Below are positions 34,440-46,993 of a stretch of 50,546 nucleotides of DNA, in pieces. Position 1 is the stretch's first letter. Every line of letters begins with the position of its first letter. This DNA is from Mycoplasmopsis cricetuli ATCC 35279 (GTDB lineage: Bacteria > Bacillota_I > Bacilli_A > Mycoplasmatales > Metamycoplasmataceae): contig NZ_JAHB01000006.1 of assembly GCF_000526955.1 (NCBI RefSeq), forward strand, positions 1-50,546. The letters are read 5' to 3'. The translations under genes and the position numbers were made by a program. A model generated the notes under the pieces. It searched no databases, was not told the DNA's origin, and worked only from the letters and a program-made list of their open reading frames with translations.

Positions 34440-37368
34440 TTATTACCTCTTGTCAACTATTTATTATGTAATAACCTTTTTCTGAAAAACTAATGTTAAT
34501 TAAAATAATTCTTGGGTTTTTGTAATCAATTAAATCTTGTGCGTATGTATTAAAAATAAATGCATCAACAGAATTTGTTGAATCTGATACTCTAGCAATT
34601 ATTTTACCCTTAATGTTTTTTTTCACAGATTCTAAAAAAACATATAAAAATTCATTTTGACTTGGTTTTAATGTTCCCAAAGTGATTTTCTTCTCATATT
34701 TTTTTGTTGGAAAAGCATTATAAATTGCTCCTAAAAATTCTTTTTCACATTTAATTTCTAAATCAAGATCTAAATTTTTAGCATTAATTTTTTTGTTAGG
34801 AAAGTCAGTATCTGAATAAAACTTTTCAAGTTTTTCTTGAATTGATTTATTTGATTTGTCATGAATTTTTTTATATACTTTATAACCATTTTCAATTGTC
34901 AAAAGAGCATCAAGTAATTCAGTAATATTTCCAAATTCTCTAAAAACATTAGCCTTAATTAATGTTTCAATAACTGAATATCCAATTGATGCAATTCTTA
35001 AACGTAGAACTCCTGTAAAAAAATTATCAATTTTTCCATGTGTTTTAATTTCATTGTAAATTTTTTCAACTGCTACTGCCCCAATTCCTTTAATTACAAT
35101 TAAAGGTAATTGAATTTTAGAATTCTCTTGGTTTGTTTTTCATAAAATTTCACTTTTAAAATATGAATTATTAATTTTAGGAGAATAAACCTCTATGTTA
35201 TGTTTTTTAGCAACCAATGAAATTTTTTTAATAGCTGATAAATCAGAAATACTATTATCAATAATAACTTTATAAAAAATTTCAGGATAACGAGCTTTAT
35301 AAAAAGCTAATTTGTATGCAATGAATGAATAAGCTACTGCGTGAGCTTTATTAAACCCATATAGAGCAAATTTTTCAATTTGATTGTAAATTAGTTCAAG
35401 TGTTTGTAAATTGATATTGTTACGTAAACCATTTTGATAAAATAACTCTCGATAACGATTCATATCAGCAACATTTTTTTTTGAAATAGCTCTTCGGAGT
35501 AAATCAGCTTCAACAAAAGACATTTTGGCAACTTGTTGAGCTATTTCCATAATTTGTTCTTGATAAACAATGATTCCAAAGGTTGAAGCTACAATTTTGT
35601 CATAAATTGGATGAATTTTGTGAATTATTTGTTTTGCAAATTTAACATTTGCATAATCTGGAATAAATTCTTTTGGTCCAGGACGAAAAAGTGAAATAAT
35701 AGCATAAATATCTTCAAAAGTATCCACATGAACTGTTTGAATGACATTACGCATTCCAGGAGATTCTAACTGAAAAATTCCATCAGTGTTTAATGTGTTA
35801 ATTAAATCAAAAGTAATTTTATCATTAAATGGATTAAAATTTAAATCAATTACTTGATCAAATTGAAATTGCTCTTGAAGTTGAGACTCAATTTGCTGAA
35901 TAATAGTTAAATTTTTTAAACCTAAAAAATCAATTTTAATCAATCCAAATTGTTCTAAATTAGTCATTTCAAATTCAACTTGATTTAATGAATATGAATT
36001 TGCTCGAACTGGAATTATATTTGTTAGTCTTTGATTGCAAATAATTACTCCAGCAGCATGAATTCCACTTTGTCTTGGTAATCCTTCAATTTTAGAAGCA
36101 TATTCATGTAATTTAGGATATTTATTAACCAATAATTTGTATTTTGTATTTTTAGCATAAGCTATTTCAAGAGAACTATCAACTGCATTTAATGAAGTGG
36201 TAACTTTATCAATATAACTAAGAGGGATTTTTAACACTCTTCCAACATCTCGAAGCGATGACTTTGATGCTAAAGTTTGAAATGTTGAAATTAAAGCACA
36301 ATTTTCCTTGCCAAAACGTTTTCCTATATAATCAATAATTTCATTACGCCGATCATCTTGAATGTCAATATCAATATCAGGTAATGATACACGGGCAACA
36401 TTTAAAAATCGCTCAAATAAAAGTCCATACTCAATTGGATTAACATTAGTAATATCTAACAAAAAAGCAATAATTGATCCTGAAGAACTTCCTCTTCCTG
36501 GTCCTATTTCAATTTTTTGAGTACGTCCATAATCTAAAATATCTTTAATAATTAAAAAATAATCTATAAAACCAAGTTTTTTAATGGTATCAAATTCATA
36601 TTTAATTCGCGTATCAATAATATTTTTGCCATATTTTTTAATTAATTTTTGATATTTAATTTTATTAATTGATTTTTTTAATTGCTCTTCTTTGTTTTTA
36701 AAAGACATAATTTTAATCTCAGATGAAATTTCAATTGGTTCAATTAATTCAACAAAATCATTCATTTGTTTTAAAACATCTTGTGAAACATAATTAAATT
36801 CATCAGGATCATAATAATCATTGTAATAATTGTTATCATTTGGATTTTGAGCTATATTGTTTAAAACAGACAAAATTTCATTATCATTTTTATTTAAAAT
36901 TTTTTTAGTGGGAGCATAAACTGTAGGTCAATTTTGAACTGTATTTAAATCATTAAAATAAAAATTCTTAATTATTTTCCCCTGAAAATTGTTTTTTAAT
37001 CCATTTTCAAAATGATTAACAACAAGTAAATTTTCATTTTCAAGTTCATAAAAAGAAATCTCTTTTTTTTCTGAGCGAACTAAAATAAATTCATTTAATT
37101 TAGTATATCCTAAATAATTTTTTGCATAAACCATCACTGTAAAACCTTCACTTAAATTAAGTTCAATTCCAATTAATAATTTTAAATTATTATCTTGTGA
37201 GAATTTTAAAAACATTGGTAGAGCAAAAAGGTTTTCTTTATCAGTTAGTGCAATTACTGAAAGTTTTTTTTCCTTAACTAGTTTAAATAAACTTTCTATG
37301 CGAATAGTTGAACTTAAAAATGAATATTCAGTGTTAGTGTGCAAAATTAAATGGTTATTCATAATCAT
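34432..37368 (-). CDS. dnaE: DNA polymerase III alpha subunit, DnaE type
   Basis: A 978-residue replicative polymerase. The N-terminal PHP domain (about 5-200) starts LILHTNTEYSFL but has lost most metal-binding His (ALTDKENLFAL), so it is probably structural. The C-family polymerase core has GPGRGSSSGSIIAF, the catalytic pair in SLPDIDIDIQDDRR near residue 330, QSGIHAAGVII, SLFRPGPKEFIP and YGFNKAHAVAYSFIAYKLAF. A helix-hairpin-helix follows (IKGIGAVAVEKI), with a diverged OB-like tail (about 820-978). No proofreading domain is present; mycoplasmas also carry PolC elsewhere. Three or more TGA codons encode Trp. It heads the unit with the exonuclease and coaE. Confidence 0.95.
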
Positions 37369-37412
37369 ATTTTACCTTTTTTGTATAAATTAAAATATTA
37401 ATGATAATTTTT

Positions 37413-37443
37413 TTAAAAAATAACATCTAGTAAACTAGATGTT
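37413..37443 (-). terminator. Terminator before dnaE on the minus strand
   Basis: TAACATCTAG (37421-37430) pairs perfectly with CTAGATGTTA (37435-37444 edge). Read on the minus strand it is followed by a T run. It ends the transcript of the membrane protein gene and isolates dnaE. Confidence 0.85.
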
Positions 37444-37457
37444 AAAATAAACTTTTT

Positions 37458-39101
37458 TTAAATTTTTTTATAATTTGAATTAAGATAATAGGCTTTGATA
37501 TTAGCTTTTTCAACAATTAAAGGATCTAAATTCAAGTTTGGATCCTCATAAACAATTTTAATGTTGTTTTTTTTAGCAAGTTCAACAATATTAATACAAT
37601 CATAAAACACTTCAACACGATTTAAATTACTAGTAATTTTTTTTCCAATAACAATTAGTTTTAATTTAGTGTAACTAATAATATTAATTAATGGTTTGTT
37701 AATAGTATCAACATAAAGTGCAGTATAAACATTAAAATTGTGGTTAAAATTGATTTTTTCTTGAAGTTTTTCGTAATTAAATAAATTTGAATATGCATAA
37801 ACTAAATAAGTTGGTGAAATATTAGCAATTTGAATTTCTGATTTTAAGAATACTTCTTGAGAAACTTTAACCATATTTGAAGTGATATTATTTTTATTTT
37901 TTTGTATTAAAATGTAATTGCTATTTTTAATATATTCATATCATTTGCTTTCATATAAATAGTTCAAATAAGGAATATTTAAAAAGAAATCAACTTCTTG
38001 GATATCCATTCCAATAGGAAAAACACTTAAAAGTGAAATAATTGAATCATTGTGTTTTTGATATGTTTTAATTTTTTTTAATATTAATTGAAATTCTTCA
38101 TCATTATTTTTTTTAACATATTCATTATAATTGTTCACAAATGTTTTAAATTCAGAATTTTGTACTATATTTTTGGGTAAATTAATATATTTTTTAAACT
38201 CATTTCGATTGTTTAAAATGTGATACAATGAATACTTAATTTTATTGATTAAAATATTTTCTTCCTCGAGAGTTTTAATTTTACCTTCAGTAAAAATAGT
38301 TGCTGCTAAAAAATATTTTGATGCTTGTGAATTGCGATTAATTTTATTTATATTTTCGAGTAAAAAACGATATTTATATTTATTTCCTTTCTTGAAAACA
38401 AAATAAATAAAACCATCTCGAATATCAACAATTGTTTTTTTATAAGGAATTAAAAAATGATCATAAATGTCAATGATTTCATCACCTTGAATTTTATTAA
38501 TATAATAATATGGTTTTAGTGCAAATGCAACAACAATATTATTTAAGAAAATATTTTTAAAATGCTTTTTATTTTGTATAACATTTTTTGAACTATCATT
38601 GTTAAAAAGTTTATTTTTTTGCCAATTTATTGAACAATAAAATATTCCATTTTTTTTAGTGAAAATTTTTAATACATAATTAGTTTCATATTGAAATTTA
38701 TGATCTAAAAAAAGAATAATTTTTTCTAAAAAAGTTAAATTAATTTTATTTTTTTTCAAATTATCTTGCGTTATTTTAATTTCTAATGCATCTTCATGTT
38801 CATTAGAAAGTTCAATAAATTTTTTAATCTTAATAATTGTATTTGCATCAAAAAAAGTTCAAAAATTTCCCATTGGAATATAATTAAAAGTTTGAAATTT
38901 TGTTTTTTTTGCATCAAAAATAGTTGATAATAAATAATATTTATCTGAAATTCTAATTACACGTTTATTAATATTATCAATTTTAAAAAAAATTACTCCA
39001 GAAAAACTTCTAAAATAAAATAAGACAATTAAAAATAAAACTACAAATGCAATCAAAATAAAAAGAATAATTCCAGTGATGATAATTAGTATGTAAATCA
39101 T
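37458..39101 (-). CDS. Membrane protein of unknown function, possible degenerate EAL-like end
   Basis: A 547-residue protein with one or two N-terminal membrane helices (residues 2-32, IYILIIITGIILFILIAF and on) and a long cytosolic part. Residues 38-100 (FFKIDNINKRVIRISDKYY, then MGNFWTFFDA) could be a PAS-like sensor. The C-terminal stretch LKLIVIGKKITSN, then INIVELAKKNNIKIVYEDPN, resembles the late part of EAL phosphodiesterase domains (iKiDrsfv...li.lA..l.i.vvaEGve), though the catalytic EAL and metal ligands are not seen. I treat this as structural resemblance only. The ATG shares one base with the pcrA stop. Three internal TGA codons are Trp. Confidence 0.7.
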
Positions 39102-41272
39102 TATCTTGAAATAACCTTAATTGAAGGATGATCTTTATTTAAGGTTTTCTCCTTTTTATCTTTAATAAATTTAACAACTATTTCACTACCTATGACATTT
39201 GTAACCGTTCCTTCACCAAAAGTAACATGTGAAATAATATCTCCAACAATAAATTTATTTTGTTTTTTAGGTTTATTTTCAAGTTGTTCATCTAAATTAT
39301 CAAAACTTTTTGAAATAATAATTTCATTAATGTCAATTCCCATTTCTTTAATAAAACGTGAAGGTTGTTTAGGTTCTTGACTTCCAAGCAAATATCCTCT
39401 AGAGTCACTAATAAAAATATTTTTTTTTGCTCTAGTAACTGCTACATAAGCAAGTCGTCTTTCATCTTCAATGGTTGATTCAATCTGGGTTAAATTTTTA
39501 TATTTTTTAGCATCAATGGTTTTATGTCTTATATTTGGAAAAATTCTTTCACTTAATCCTACAATAAAAACATTGTCAAATTCAAGTCCTTTAGCTGAAT
39601 GAATGGTCATCAGTGAAACAAAATTATTTGAGCTGTCAAAGTCATCAGTTGAAGAAAGAAGTGAAACCATATTTAGATAATCACCCAATGTTAAATTAGG
39701 ATTTTTCTTTTCTCATGTTTGAATAGATTGAATTAATTCTTTAACATTTTCAACTGCTGAACCTCGAATATTTTTATTATTCTCAATATGCTCATAATAA
39801 TGAATTTGCTTTAAAAATCAATCAATAACTTTATGAATTTCATTCTTTTCTAAAGCTTTTTTAGCTCTGGTAATTAATTTTAAAAAAGGAAAAATTCGTT
39901 CACTTATAAAAGCTTTTTTAAAAGGAAGTTCTTTTCAATTTTCAATTAAAGTATTAAATAAGGTTTTTCCAATTTTTTTAGAATATTCAAGTAATTTATT
40001 TAAAGTAATTTCTCCAATTCCTCTTGAAGGAACATTAATAATCCTTTGCAAAGCAATATCTGAACCATCATAAAAAACCCTTAAAAAAGCTATAGTATCC
40101 TTAATTTCTGAGCGATGAAAAAATTTAATTCCATTAAATATTTTATGATTAATATTTTCTTGAATTAGTGCCTCTTCAAATGGGCGAGAATAAAAATTAG
40201 ATCTGTATAAAATAGCAATATTCTTAAGTTGATTTTTTTGCTTTTTTAGTTCATTAATTTTTTGTACAACCCAACGGGCCTCAGCTTCAACACTAAATCC
40301 ATGATAAAATTCAATATCAGTTCCTTCTTCATTTGGAGTGATTAAATTTTTACTAAAACGAATTTTATTGTGTTGAATCAACTTATTGGCTGCATCTAAA
40401 ATTTTTTTAGTTGAACGATAATTTAAGTCAAGAACCACTGTTTTACTGTTTGGATATTCTTGATCAAAATCTAAAATCAAATTAACATCTGCACCTCTTC
40501 AATTATAAATAGTCTGATCAGGATCTCCCACAATTGTAAGATGTGTTTTTTCATTTGAAATTTTTTTGATTATATTATATTGCATTTTTGATGTATCTTG
40601 AAATTCATCTATTAAAATATAAGAAAAATGCTTTTTATAATAAGTGGAAACTTTATCATTGTTTTCAAGTAAATTATTAGTTAAGCAAATTAAATCATCA
40701 AAATCAAGTGAACCAGTAGTTGCTAATTCGTTTAAATATTCAGTATAAACTTTTATAATTGGATCTTCAATTGTTAAATTTAATTTTTCAGCTAATTCAT
40801 AAATATCATAGTAATTATTTTTAGCTCATGAAATATACTGAATCATATTTTTATAACTAATTTCCTGTTGTGAAAGACCAATTTTTTTGTATATTTTTGA
40901 AATAACTTGATTTTTGTCAACTTCATCAAGAATTAAAAAATTATTTGGATAACCAAGTAAATGAATAAATTTTCTTAAAATGTTAGCACATAGTGAATGA
41001 AAAGTGTAAATTTTTAAATGTTCCTTGTTTTCAATATATTTACTAATTCTTGTTTTCATTTCTTCTGATGCTTTATTGGTAAAAGTCACTGCTAAAATTT
41101 TTGAAGGAGAAATCTTTAAATCATTAATTAAATAAGCTACTTTACGAGTTAAAACTTTAGTTTTTCCACTTCCAGCTCCAGCAATAATTCTTAATGGAGT
41201 ATCAAAATACTCAACAGCTTCTTTTTGTGCTTTGTTTAAATCATTTAAAACATCAATTTTTTTTAATAACAT
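39101..41272 (-). CDS. pcrA: ATP-dependent DNA helicase PcrA/UvrD
   Basis: A 723-residue superfamily 1A helicase for repair and replication restart. Motifs in order: Q motif LNKAQKEAVEYF, Walker A GAGSGKT (residues 32-38), TFTNKASEEMK, YILIDEFQDTSK, VGDPDQTIYNWRGAD, LDLNYRST, MTIHSAKGLEFDNVFIVGL and YVAVTRAKK. The C-terminus has a Tudor-like segment VGDIISHVTFGEGTVTNV seen in PcrA. The ATG at 41272 follows the RDD protein gene by 10 bases, with AAGGAAGG upstream. It overlaps the next gene by one base. Confidence 0.96.
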
Positions 41273-41282
41273 AGCCTTCCTT

Positions 41283-41921
41283 TTAATTATCTATATATTC
41301 AAATTTAGGTAATTCTTTAAAATAAGGTTTTAATTTCTGTTCTTTATTTTTTAAAAATTCCTTTTTATTTGCTAGAACTAATTTTGTAGCTGAAATGTAA
41401 TCAGTCAAATTTAATTTTTTTTTAGTTACAATTAACAAAAAATTATTCAGCAATTGTATTGCAGGTCAAATTCCAAAAAGAATTTTTTCTAAATTAATTC
41501 CAATTTTTATTCTTAATGAATTAATAACAGTAGTTTCAATTTCTAAATTATTATTAAAATCATCATAATGAAAAAAAATCAAAAAAACAATAAAAATAAA
41601 AATTCAATAAAAACAATTGAGTAAATTACGTAGAAAAAAATCTTTAATAGTTATTTCTTGATTGTTTTGCTTTAAAATTCTAGTGTTAAAAATTACTTGA
41701 AATAAGGTTCTTTTTTGTCAAAAAAAGGGAATAAAAAAATAATAACAAAGAATAAATAATATTGTAAACGTTATTGTTAGGTAAAAAATATATCCATTTT
41801 TGTTATATTCTTTTTTGGTATTTAAAAATAAAAAATTAATTAAAAAACATGTCAAACTAACTACTAAAAAATCCAATAAGTTTATAAGTATACGCCTTCA
41901 AAATTTTACATTTTCATACAT
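41283..41921 (-). CDS. RDD-family membrane protein
   Basis: A 212-residue membrane protein starting MYENVKFWRRILINLLDFLV. The Arg-Arg pair and Asp of the first helix, and a late KLNLTDYISATKLV, fit the RDD family (R..D in helix one; a (H/T)D..s.T..V motif after the last helix). Hydrophobic segments lie at about 10-30, 38-65, 90-115 and 140-160. Function in bacteria is unsettled; some members take part in ion transport. The ATG overlaps the stop of the glycosyltransferase gene (TAATG). Many Trp are TGA. Confidence 0.72.
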
Positions 41922-42943
41922 TATTCAAGTTCACTTAGTATTTTATCTTTTTTATATTTTTTGCCTGTTTTTAACATTTGAACTAATAAATTTGTTTCCA
42001 CTGAATGACCAAGCATGTAGATATTGGCTTTTTTAAAAATTTCATATTCAGAACTATCTTGTATTTTTTTAAGATAATTAATGTGTTTATCAATTAATAA
42101 ATCGCTTCTTTTTTGTTCGATTTCTCTTTTGTATTTAAAATTTCTATATACAAAAGTTGTATCAGTTAATAATCCTAACATTACTATTTTTAAGTAATAA
42201 TACTTAGCATATTGAATTTCCTGACTAATATCCAAACTATGAATTTTAATGTATTTTTCAATTTCATCAAATGTTTGTATTCCATTAGTTGTATTCAATC
42301 AAATATATGGTCCATAAAATTCACGCACTATTCTTTTATCTATATATTTGTATGTTTTTGCATTCAAAAGCAACATATAAGTTAATTCAAGACAAATTTT
42401 TGACCCATTTTTAGTTTTAGGAACATAATTAACAAATTTTTTAATTAAGTTATTTTTAAATACTTTATTAAAAATAAATGGAAATGCATAAGCATAAATT
42501 TTTGGATTTTTTGCAATTTCTGTGTCTGAAAAATCTTTCATACGAGCTTTAGGTTTTCAGTGAATTGATCCAATTAATCTAGGTTTGTACTCAAGTAATT
42601 CAACATTGTTTTGAACTGCTACTGCAATTAATTCTTTAACATAATATCTTTTGACTGTAGTATCAGAATTTAAAATAGTTATATAATTTCCAGTTGCAAG
42701 TCGAAATGAACTGATTAAATTATGCTCATATGAATGATTTTTTGTGTTAAAAATAACAATTAATCGACTTCCAAAAAATTTTTTATATTTTGAGATAATT
42801 TCAAAAATTTTCTTTTGTTGGCTATTTTTATTGATGCATAAAATAATTTCAAAATCCTGAGTATCTTGTTCAACTAGATCTTGAAGATATCATTCAATAT
42901 TGTGATCAGAGTTTCCAACTAAAGAAATAAGTGAAATTCTCAT
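41921..42943 (-). CDS. Family 2-type glycosyltransferase
   Basis: A 340-residue protein. The N-terminal GT-A half has SLVGNSDHNIEWYLQDLV, then TQDFEIILCINKNS and RLATGNYITILNSDTTVKRYY near residue 90, where the DxD-like site (SDT) would bind the sugar nucleotide. The first half matches family 2 enzymes that add sugars to lipids or capsule. The C-terminal half (about 150-340) is diverged, helical and without membrane helices. GGAG precedes the ATG at 42943. It starts the unit with the RDD protein and pcrA. Donor and acceptor are unknown; glycolipid synthesis is the usual role in mycoplasmas. Confidence 0.8.
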
Positions 42944-43006
42944 ATAACTCCTTAAAAGCAAGTCTATATAAATTTTACCATATTACAACAATTTATTTTA
43001 AAGATC

Positions 43007-43039
43007 AATTAAAAAAGCAACTAATTAGGCTGCTTTTTT
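43007..43039 (-). terminator. Stem-loop terminator overlapping the topA stop
   Basis: AAAAAAGCA (43011-43019) pairs with TGCTTTTTT (43031-43039). Read on the minus strand it includes the last codons and stop of topA and ends in a T run. Confidence 0.75.
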
Positions 43040-44896
43040 ATTTTGTTGGGTTTTTTTCTTTTTAAATTTAAAATTATTTTGACCAGGAATACTTCGAGTA
43101 TAAGTGCAATTTGGAAAATTTTTGCATCCTATAAATTTTTGCCCTTTTTTATTGCGACGTTCAACTAAAACCCCTTCATCATCTGGACAATTTTCATCTA
43201 ACTCAACAACTTGAATTTTTGATACTTCCATACTATTTCTTGCTTGTTCAAACTCTTTAGTAAATTTATCTCAAAAATTTTGCATCACAAAATTTTTGTC
43301 AATTAAATTTTCAGCAATTTTATCAAGTTGTTCTTCAACTTCAGCTGTATATGATTCATTAATAATTTTTGGAAATGATTTAATTAATTTATCTAAAGTT
43401 AATTTACCAAACTCAGTTGGTTTTAGTGTATTTTCAAATGATTCAACATACTCGCGATCTTTAATTATTTTGACAGTGGTAGCAAAAGTTGAAGGGCGAC
43501 CAACCTTAATATTATCAAGTGCTTCAATTAAACTTCCATCATTATATCTTGGAGCTGGTTTAGTTTGATGATTTTGAAAATTAAATTTTTCAACTTCTAT
43601 AATTTGTCCTTGTTTATATTCAGGATCTTTAATTTCTTCAGGTTCTCCAATAACTACATAATATCCCTTAAATTTAGTTTTGAAAAAACTATTTTTAAAT
43701 AAATATTTTCCATTTTGGTAAAGATATGAAGTGTTAATTCTTATTGGTTGCTTTATTAAACTTTGAAGAGTTATTTGATAAATTAATTTGTATAAATTAA
43801 ATTCTTGATCACTCATTTGTGGATAAACATCTCTTACTCTTTGTGGAGTCAAATACACATCAGTTGGTCGAATTGCTTCATGAGCATCTTGATCACCTTT
43901 AAAACCTTTAATTGTGTCTAAAATATACTCTTGACCATATTTCTCAGAAATGTAATTTTGTCCTGTTTTTACAAATGTTTCACTCAATCTAGTTGAATCA
44001 GTTCTTGGGTATGTAATAAGTCCGCCTTCACCATAACCTTCATATAATTTTTGAGCAATTATTTGAGTAATTTGTGAATTATATGGACTTCTCTTATACA
44101 ATGCAGCTTGCTTAAATGGTTGCACTTGTGGTGCTTTTCTTTCAGTTTTAGTGATTTCACTAACAATAAGTTCTTTTTTAGCACTATTAAAATAGTTTTG
44201 CATTGTTTTTAATTCATGTTCAAAAATTCATTCTCTTTTATCACTTGAATTGTTTAAATTAATATAATTTGCCTGATAACTTTGATTTTGAAAAATAGCA
44301 GTTAATTTTGAGTATTTTTCTGGAACAAATTTTTCAATTTCCTGCTCACGATCAATAATTAACTTTAATGCAATTGATTGCACTCTTCCTGCGCTTGGAG
44401 TTGTAGGGGAATTATAAATTTTGTTTTTAAGCAGCCCACTTAAACGAAAACCGATGATTCTATCAAGCATTCGACGCGCTTTTTGTGCTTCAATTAGTGA
44501 TTGATCTAATTTGGTTGGATTATCAATGGCATGCAAAATTGCTGGTTTAGTTATTTCATTATATTTAATTCTAAAATAATTATCTTTTACTTTTAAATAA
44601 TTAACCAAATGATCACCAATTGCTTCTCCTTCACGATCTGGGTCAGTTGCAATGTAAACTGTATTTGAATTTTTAACTGCATTTTTAAGTGTTTTGGCAA
44701 TTTCTTTTTTAGTTGTATCTAAAACATATTTGGGTTCCCATTTTTCAAGATCAATTCCAAGTGAAAATAGTCCTTCTTTTTTAAGTTTCATAATATGACC
44801 AACACTTGCAATAACTTCATATTCATCTCCTAAGTATTTTTTAATTGTTTTAACTTTATTTGGAGACTCAACTATGACTAAGTTTAATTTGTTCAT
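43025..44896 (-). CDS. topA: DNA topoisomerase I
   Basis: A 623-residue type IA topoisomerase relaxing negative supercoils. The Toprim start is LVIVESPNKVKTIKKYLG, with acidic residues in ATDPDREGEAIGDHL. The catalytic tyrosine is Tyr296 in GLITYPRTDSTRLS, followed by DAHEAIRPTD and VGRPSTFATTVKII. Only one C-terminal zinc-finger-like unit remains, and it is incomplete: CPDDEGVLVERR, then FIGCKNFPNCTYT, with an Asp where the second cysteine of CPxC should be. The last 20 residues are a basic Lys/Gln tail. The gene has its own terminator and diverges from rnj. Confidence 0.96.
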
Positions 44897-44984
44897 AATA
44901 ACAATAATATTACATCATTTTTTAAAAATACTTTATATAAATAATTAATTAATTAATTTAGTTTTTATTATTTTAAAACTTTGT

Positions 44985-44993
44985 TGTTATAAT
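44985..44993 (+). promoter_or_regulatory. Extended -10 promoter of rnj
   Basis: TGTTATAAT is a perfect extended -10 (TGnTATAAT), 81 bases before the rnj start. A short tandem AATT repeat (about 44942-44959) lies upstream. The spacer of 177 bases also serves topA on the other strand. Confidence 0.6.
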
Positions 44994-45073
44994 AATACAA
45001 ATTAAAATAACTAGTTTATTTTTTTAATCATTATTACTTTAAATTAAATCATAAAAAATACATAGGAGATTTT

Positions 45074-46948
45074 ATGCAACCAACAAGAATAATTGCATTA
45101 GGTGGTGTTGAAGAAATTGGTAAATCTACTTTATTAGTTGAACATAATAACCACATTTTTATAATTGATGCTGGAATTAAATTTGCTGATACTTATAACA
45201 CTGGAATTAAAGGAGTAATTCCAGATTATTCTTACTTAAATCTACCTGAAAAAATTATTGAAGGATTATTTATCACTCATGGTCATGAAGATCACATAGG
45301 TGGAGTTGTTTACTTAGTTAAACAAACTAAATTAAATAAAATTTATGCTCCAAGAATTGCAATTCAATATTTAAAATTAAAATTTGAAGAACATAAAATT
45401 CAGAAAAAAATTGATTTTATTGAAATTGAAAAGGCTGCAGTGCATGAATATGATTGTAAAGTTAAAGTTGATTTCTGAACAGCTCAACATTCAATTCCTG
45501 ATGCTTTTGGAGTTCGCATTAGCACTCCAAATGGTTCACTAATGTGTACTGGTGATTTTCGTTTTGATTATACTCCAATTGGTAATTTAACTGATTTTGC
45601 TCGTTTGAAAGAAATTGGTGATGAAAACTTAACTGTACTTTTATCTGATTCAACTAATGCTATGAGACCAAATCATTCTCCAAGTGAAAGTGACATTTTA
45701 ATTGATATTGAAAAACATTTAAAAAATGCAAAGAAAAAAATTATTGTAACTACCTTTGCTTCAAATTTAACAAGAGTTAAAGTTATTATTGAACTTGCAG
45801 CAAAATTAAACAAAAAAGTAATTACTTTTGGTCGTTCAATGATTCAAGGAGTAAAAATTGGAAGAAAATTAGGTTACATTAATGTACCAAATGATGTTTT
45901 TATTGATAAAAAGAAACTCTCAAATTATAAAGATTCTGATTTATTAATTTTAACCACTGGTTCACAAGGAGAACAACTTGCTGCTCTTTCAAGAATGAGT
46001 TATGGCAAGCATGCCACCATTAAAGTTACAAAAGGTGATTTAATTTTATTTTCTTCATCACCAATTCCAGGTAATAGAATGGTAATTGAACTTTTAGTTA
46101 ATCGTTTGTATAAATTAGGAGCCATTATCAAAGAAAATGGTCCAGATGGATATTTACACACTTCAGGACATGCTTATCGTTGAGAACATGATAAAATTTT
46201 TCAATTAACTAAACCTAAATATTTTCTTCCTTATCATGGTGAATATCGCATGAGTGTTGCTCATGGACAAACTGCTATTGAAAATGGAGTAAAACCTGAA
46301 AACGTAATTATAATTGAAAAAGGAATTGTTTACAATCTTGAAAATAAAAAAATTATTCCAACTAAGGAAAAAATAAATTTTGGACCAGTGTATATTCACG
46401 GGAATTCAGTACTTAATATTGTTGGAAAAATTTTACAACAACGTGAACAATTAAAAGATAGTGGTTTTGTTAATATTTCATTTGTAATTGATCGCAAACG
46501 AAATCAAATTGTTTCTCGTCCACAAGTTATAACTCGAGGAAGTTTTTTTGTAAAAAATTCAAAAGAACTAGTTGAAGAATCAAAAAGAGTAGCTCATGGA
46601 GCAGTTTTATATATTATTAAAAATAAAACAAATTGAACTATTGATGAACTAAAACAAATAATTGAAAATCGTTTAGAAGGTCTTTTTTACAAGAAAAAGC
46701 GTCGTCGTCCAATTATTATACCAACAATTATCTTCACTGATGAACAACCACAAGAAAAACTTAAAGATATAAAATTACAATTTGTTTCAATTAAAGATAA
46801 ATTATCAACTAATGAATCAGTTATAAATTTAGATAATCTAGATCAAAAAATTAGCAAATCAATCAAAAAACAGCTTAAAGCTGTAGAAAAAGCAATTTTA
46901 GATTCATTTGAAGAATCACTTGATATTGATGAAGAAGATGAAAAATAG
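45074..46948 (+). CDS. rnj: Ribonuclease J
   Basis: A 624-residue metallo-beta-lactamase/beta-CASP ribonuclease for mRNA decay and rRNA maturation. The zinc site HGHEDH is at residues 69-74. GDFRFDYTPIG, LLSDSTNAMRP and the beta-CASP blocks VTTFASNLTRVK and LILTTGSQGEQLAALSRMS follow. YLHTSGHAYR and FLPYHGEYRM carry the last metal ligands. A C-terminal domain ends in a highly charged tail (about 540-624, with KKKRRRP and an acidic end EESLDIDEEDEK). AGGAGA precedes the ATG. rnjA cannot be told from rnjB here. Confidence 0.95.
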
Positions 46949-46960
46949 TAAATATTAAAC

Positions 46961-46993
46961 AAAAATACTCTAAATAAACTTTAGAGTATTTTT
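46961..46993. terminator. Bidirectional terminator between rnj and rlmH
   Basis: A perfect 14-bp stem pairs AAAAATACTCTAAA (46961-46974) with TTTAGAGTATTTTT (46980-46993). A and T runs on the flanks serve both converging genes. Confidence 0.92.

Noticed and set aside
34432-37368. dnaE PHP domain with missing metal ligands as a special finding
   Set aside because: PHP domains of many DnaE proteins, including those of E. coli and B. subtilis, are already degenerate, so this is ordinary.
44942-44959. Tandem AATT units upstream of rnj
   Set aside because: Only about four units in a very AT-rich spacer; expected by chance at this composition.
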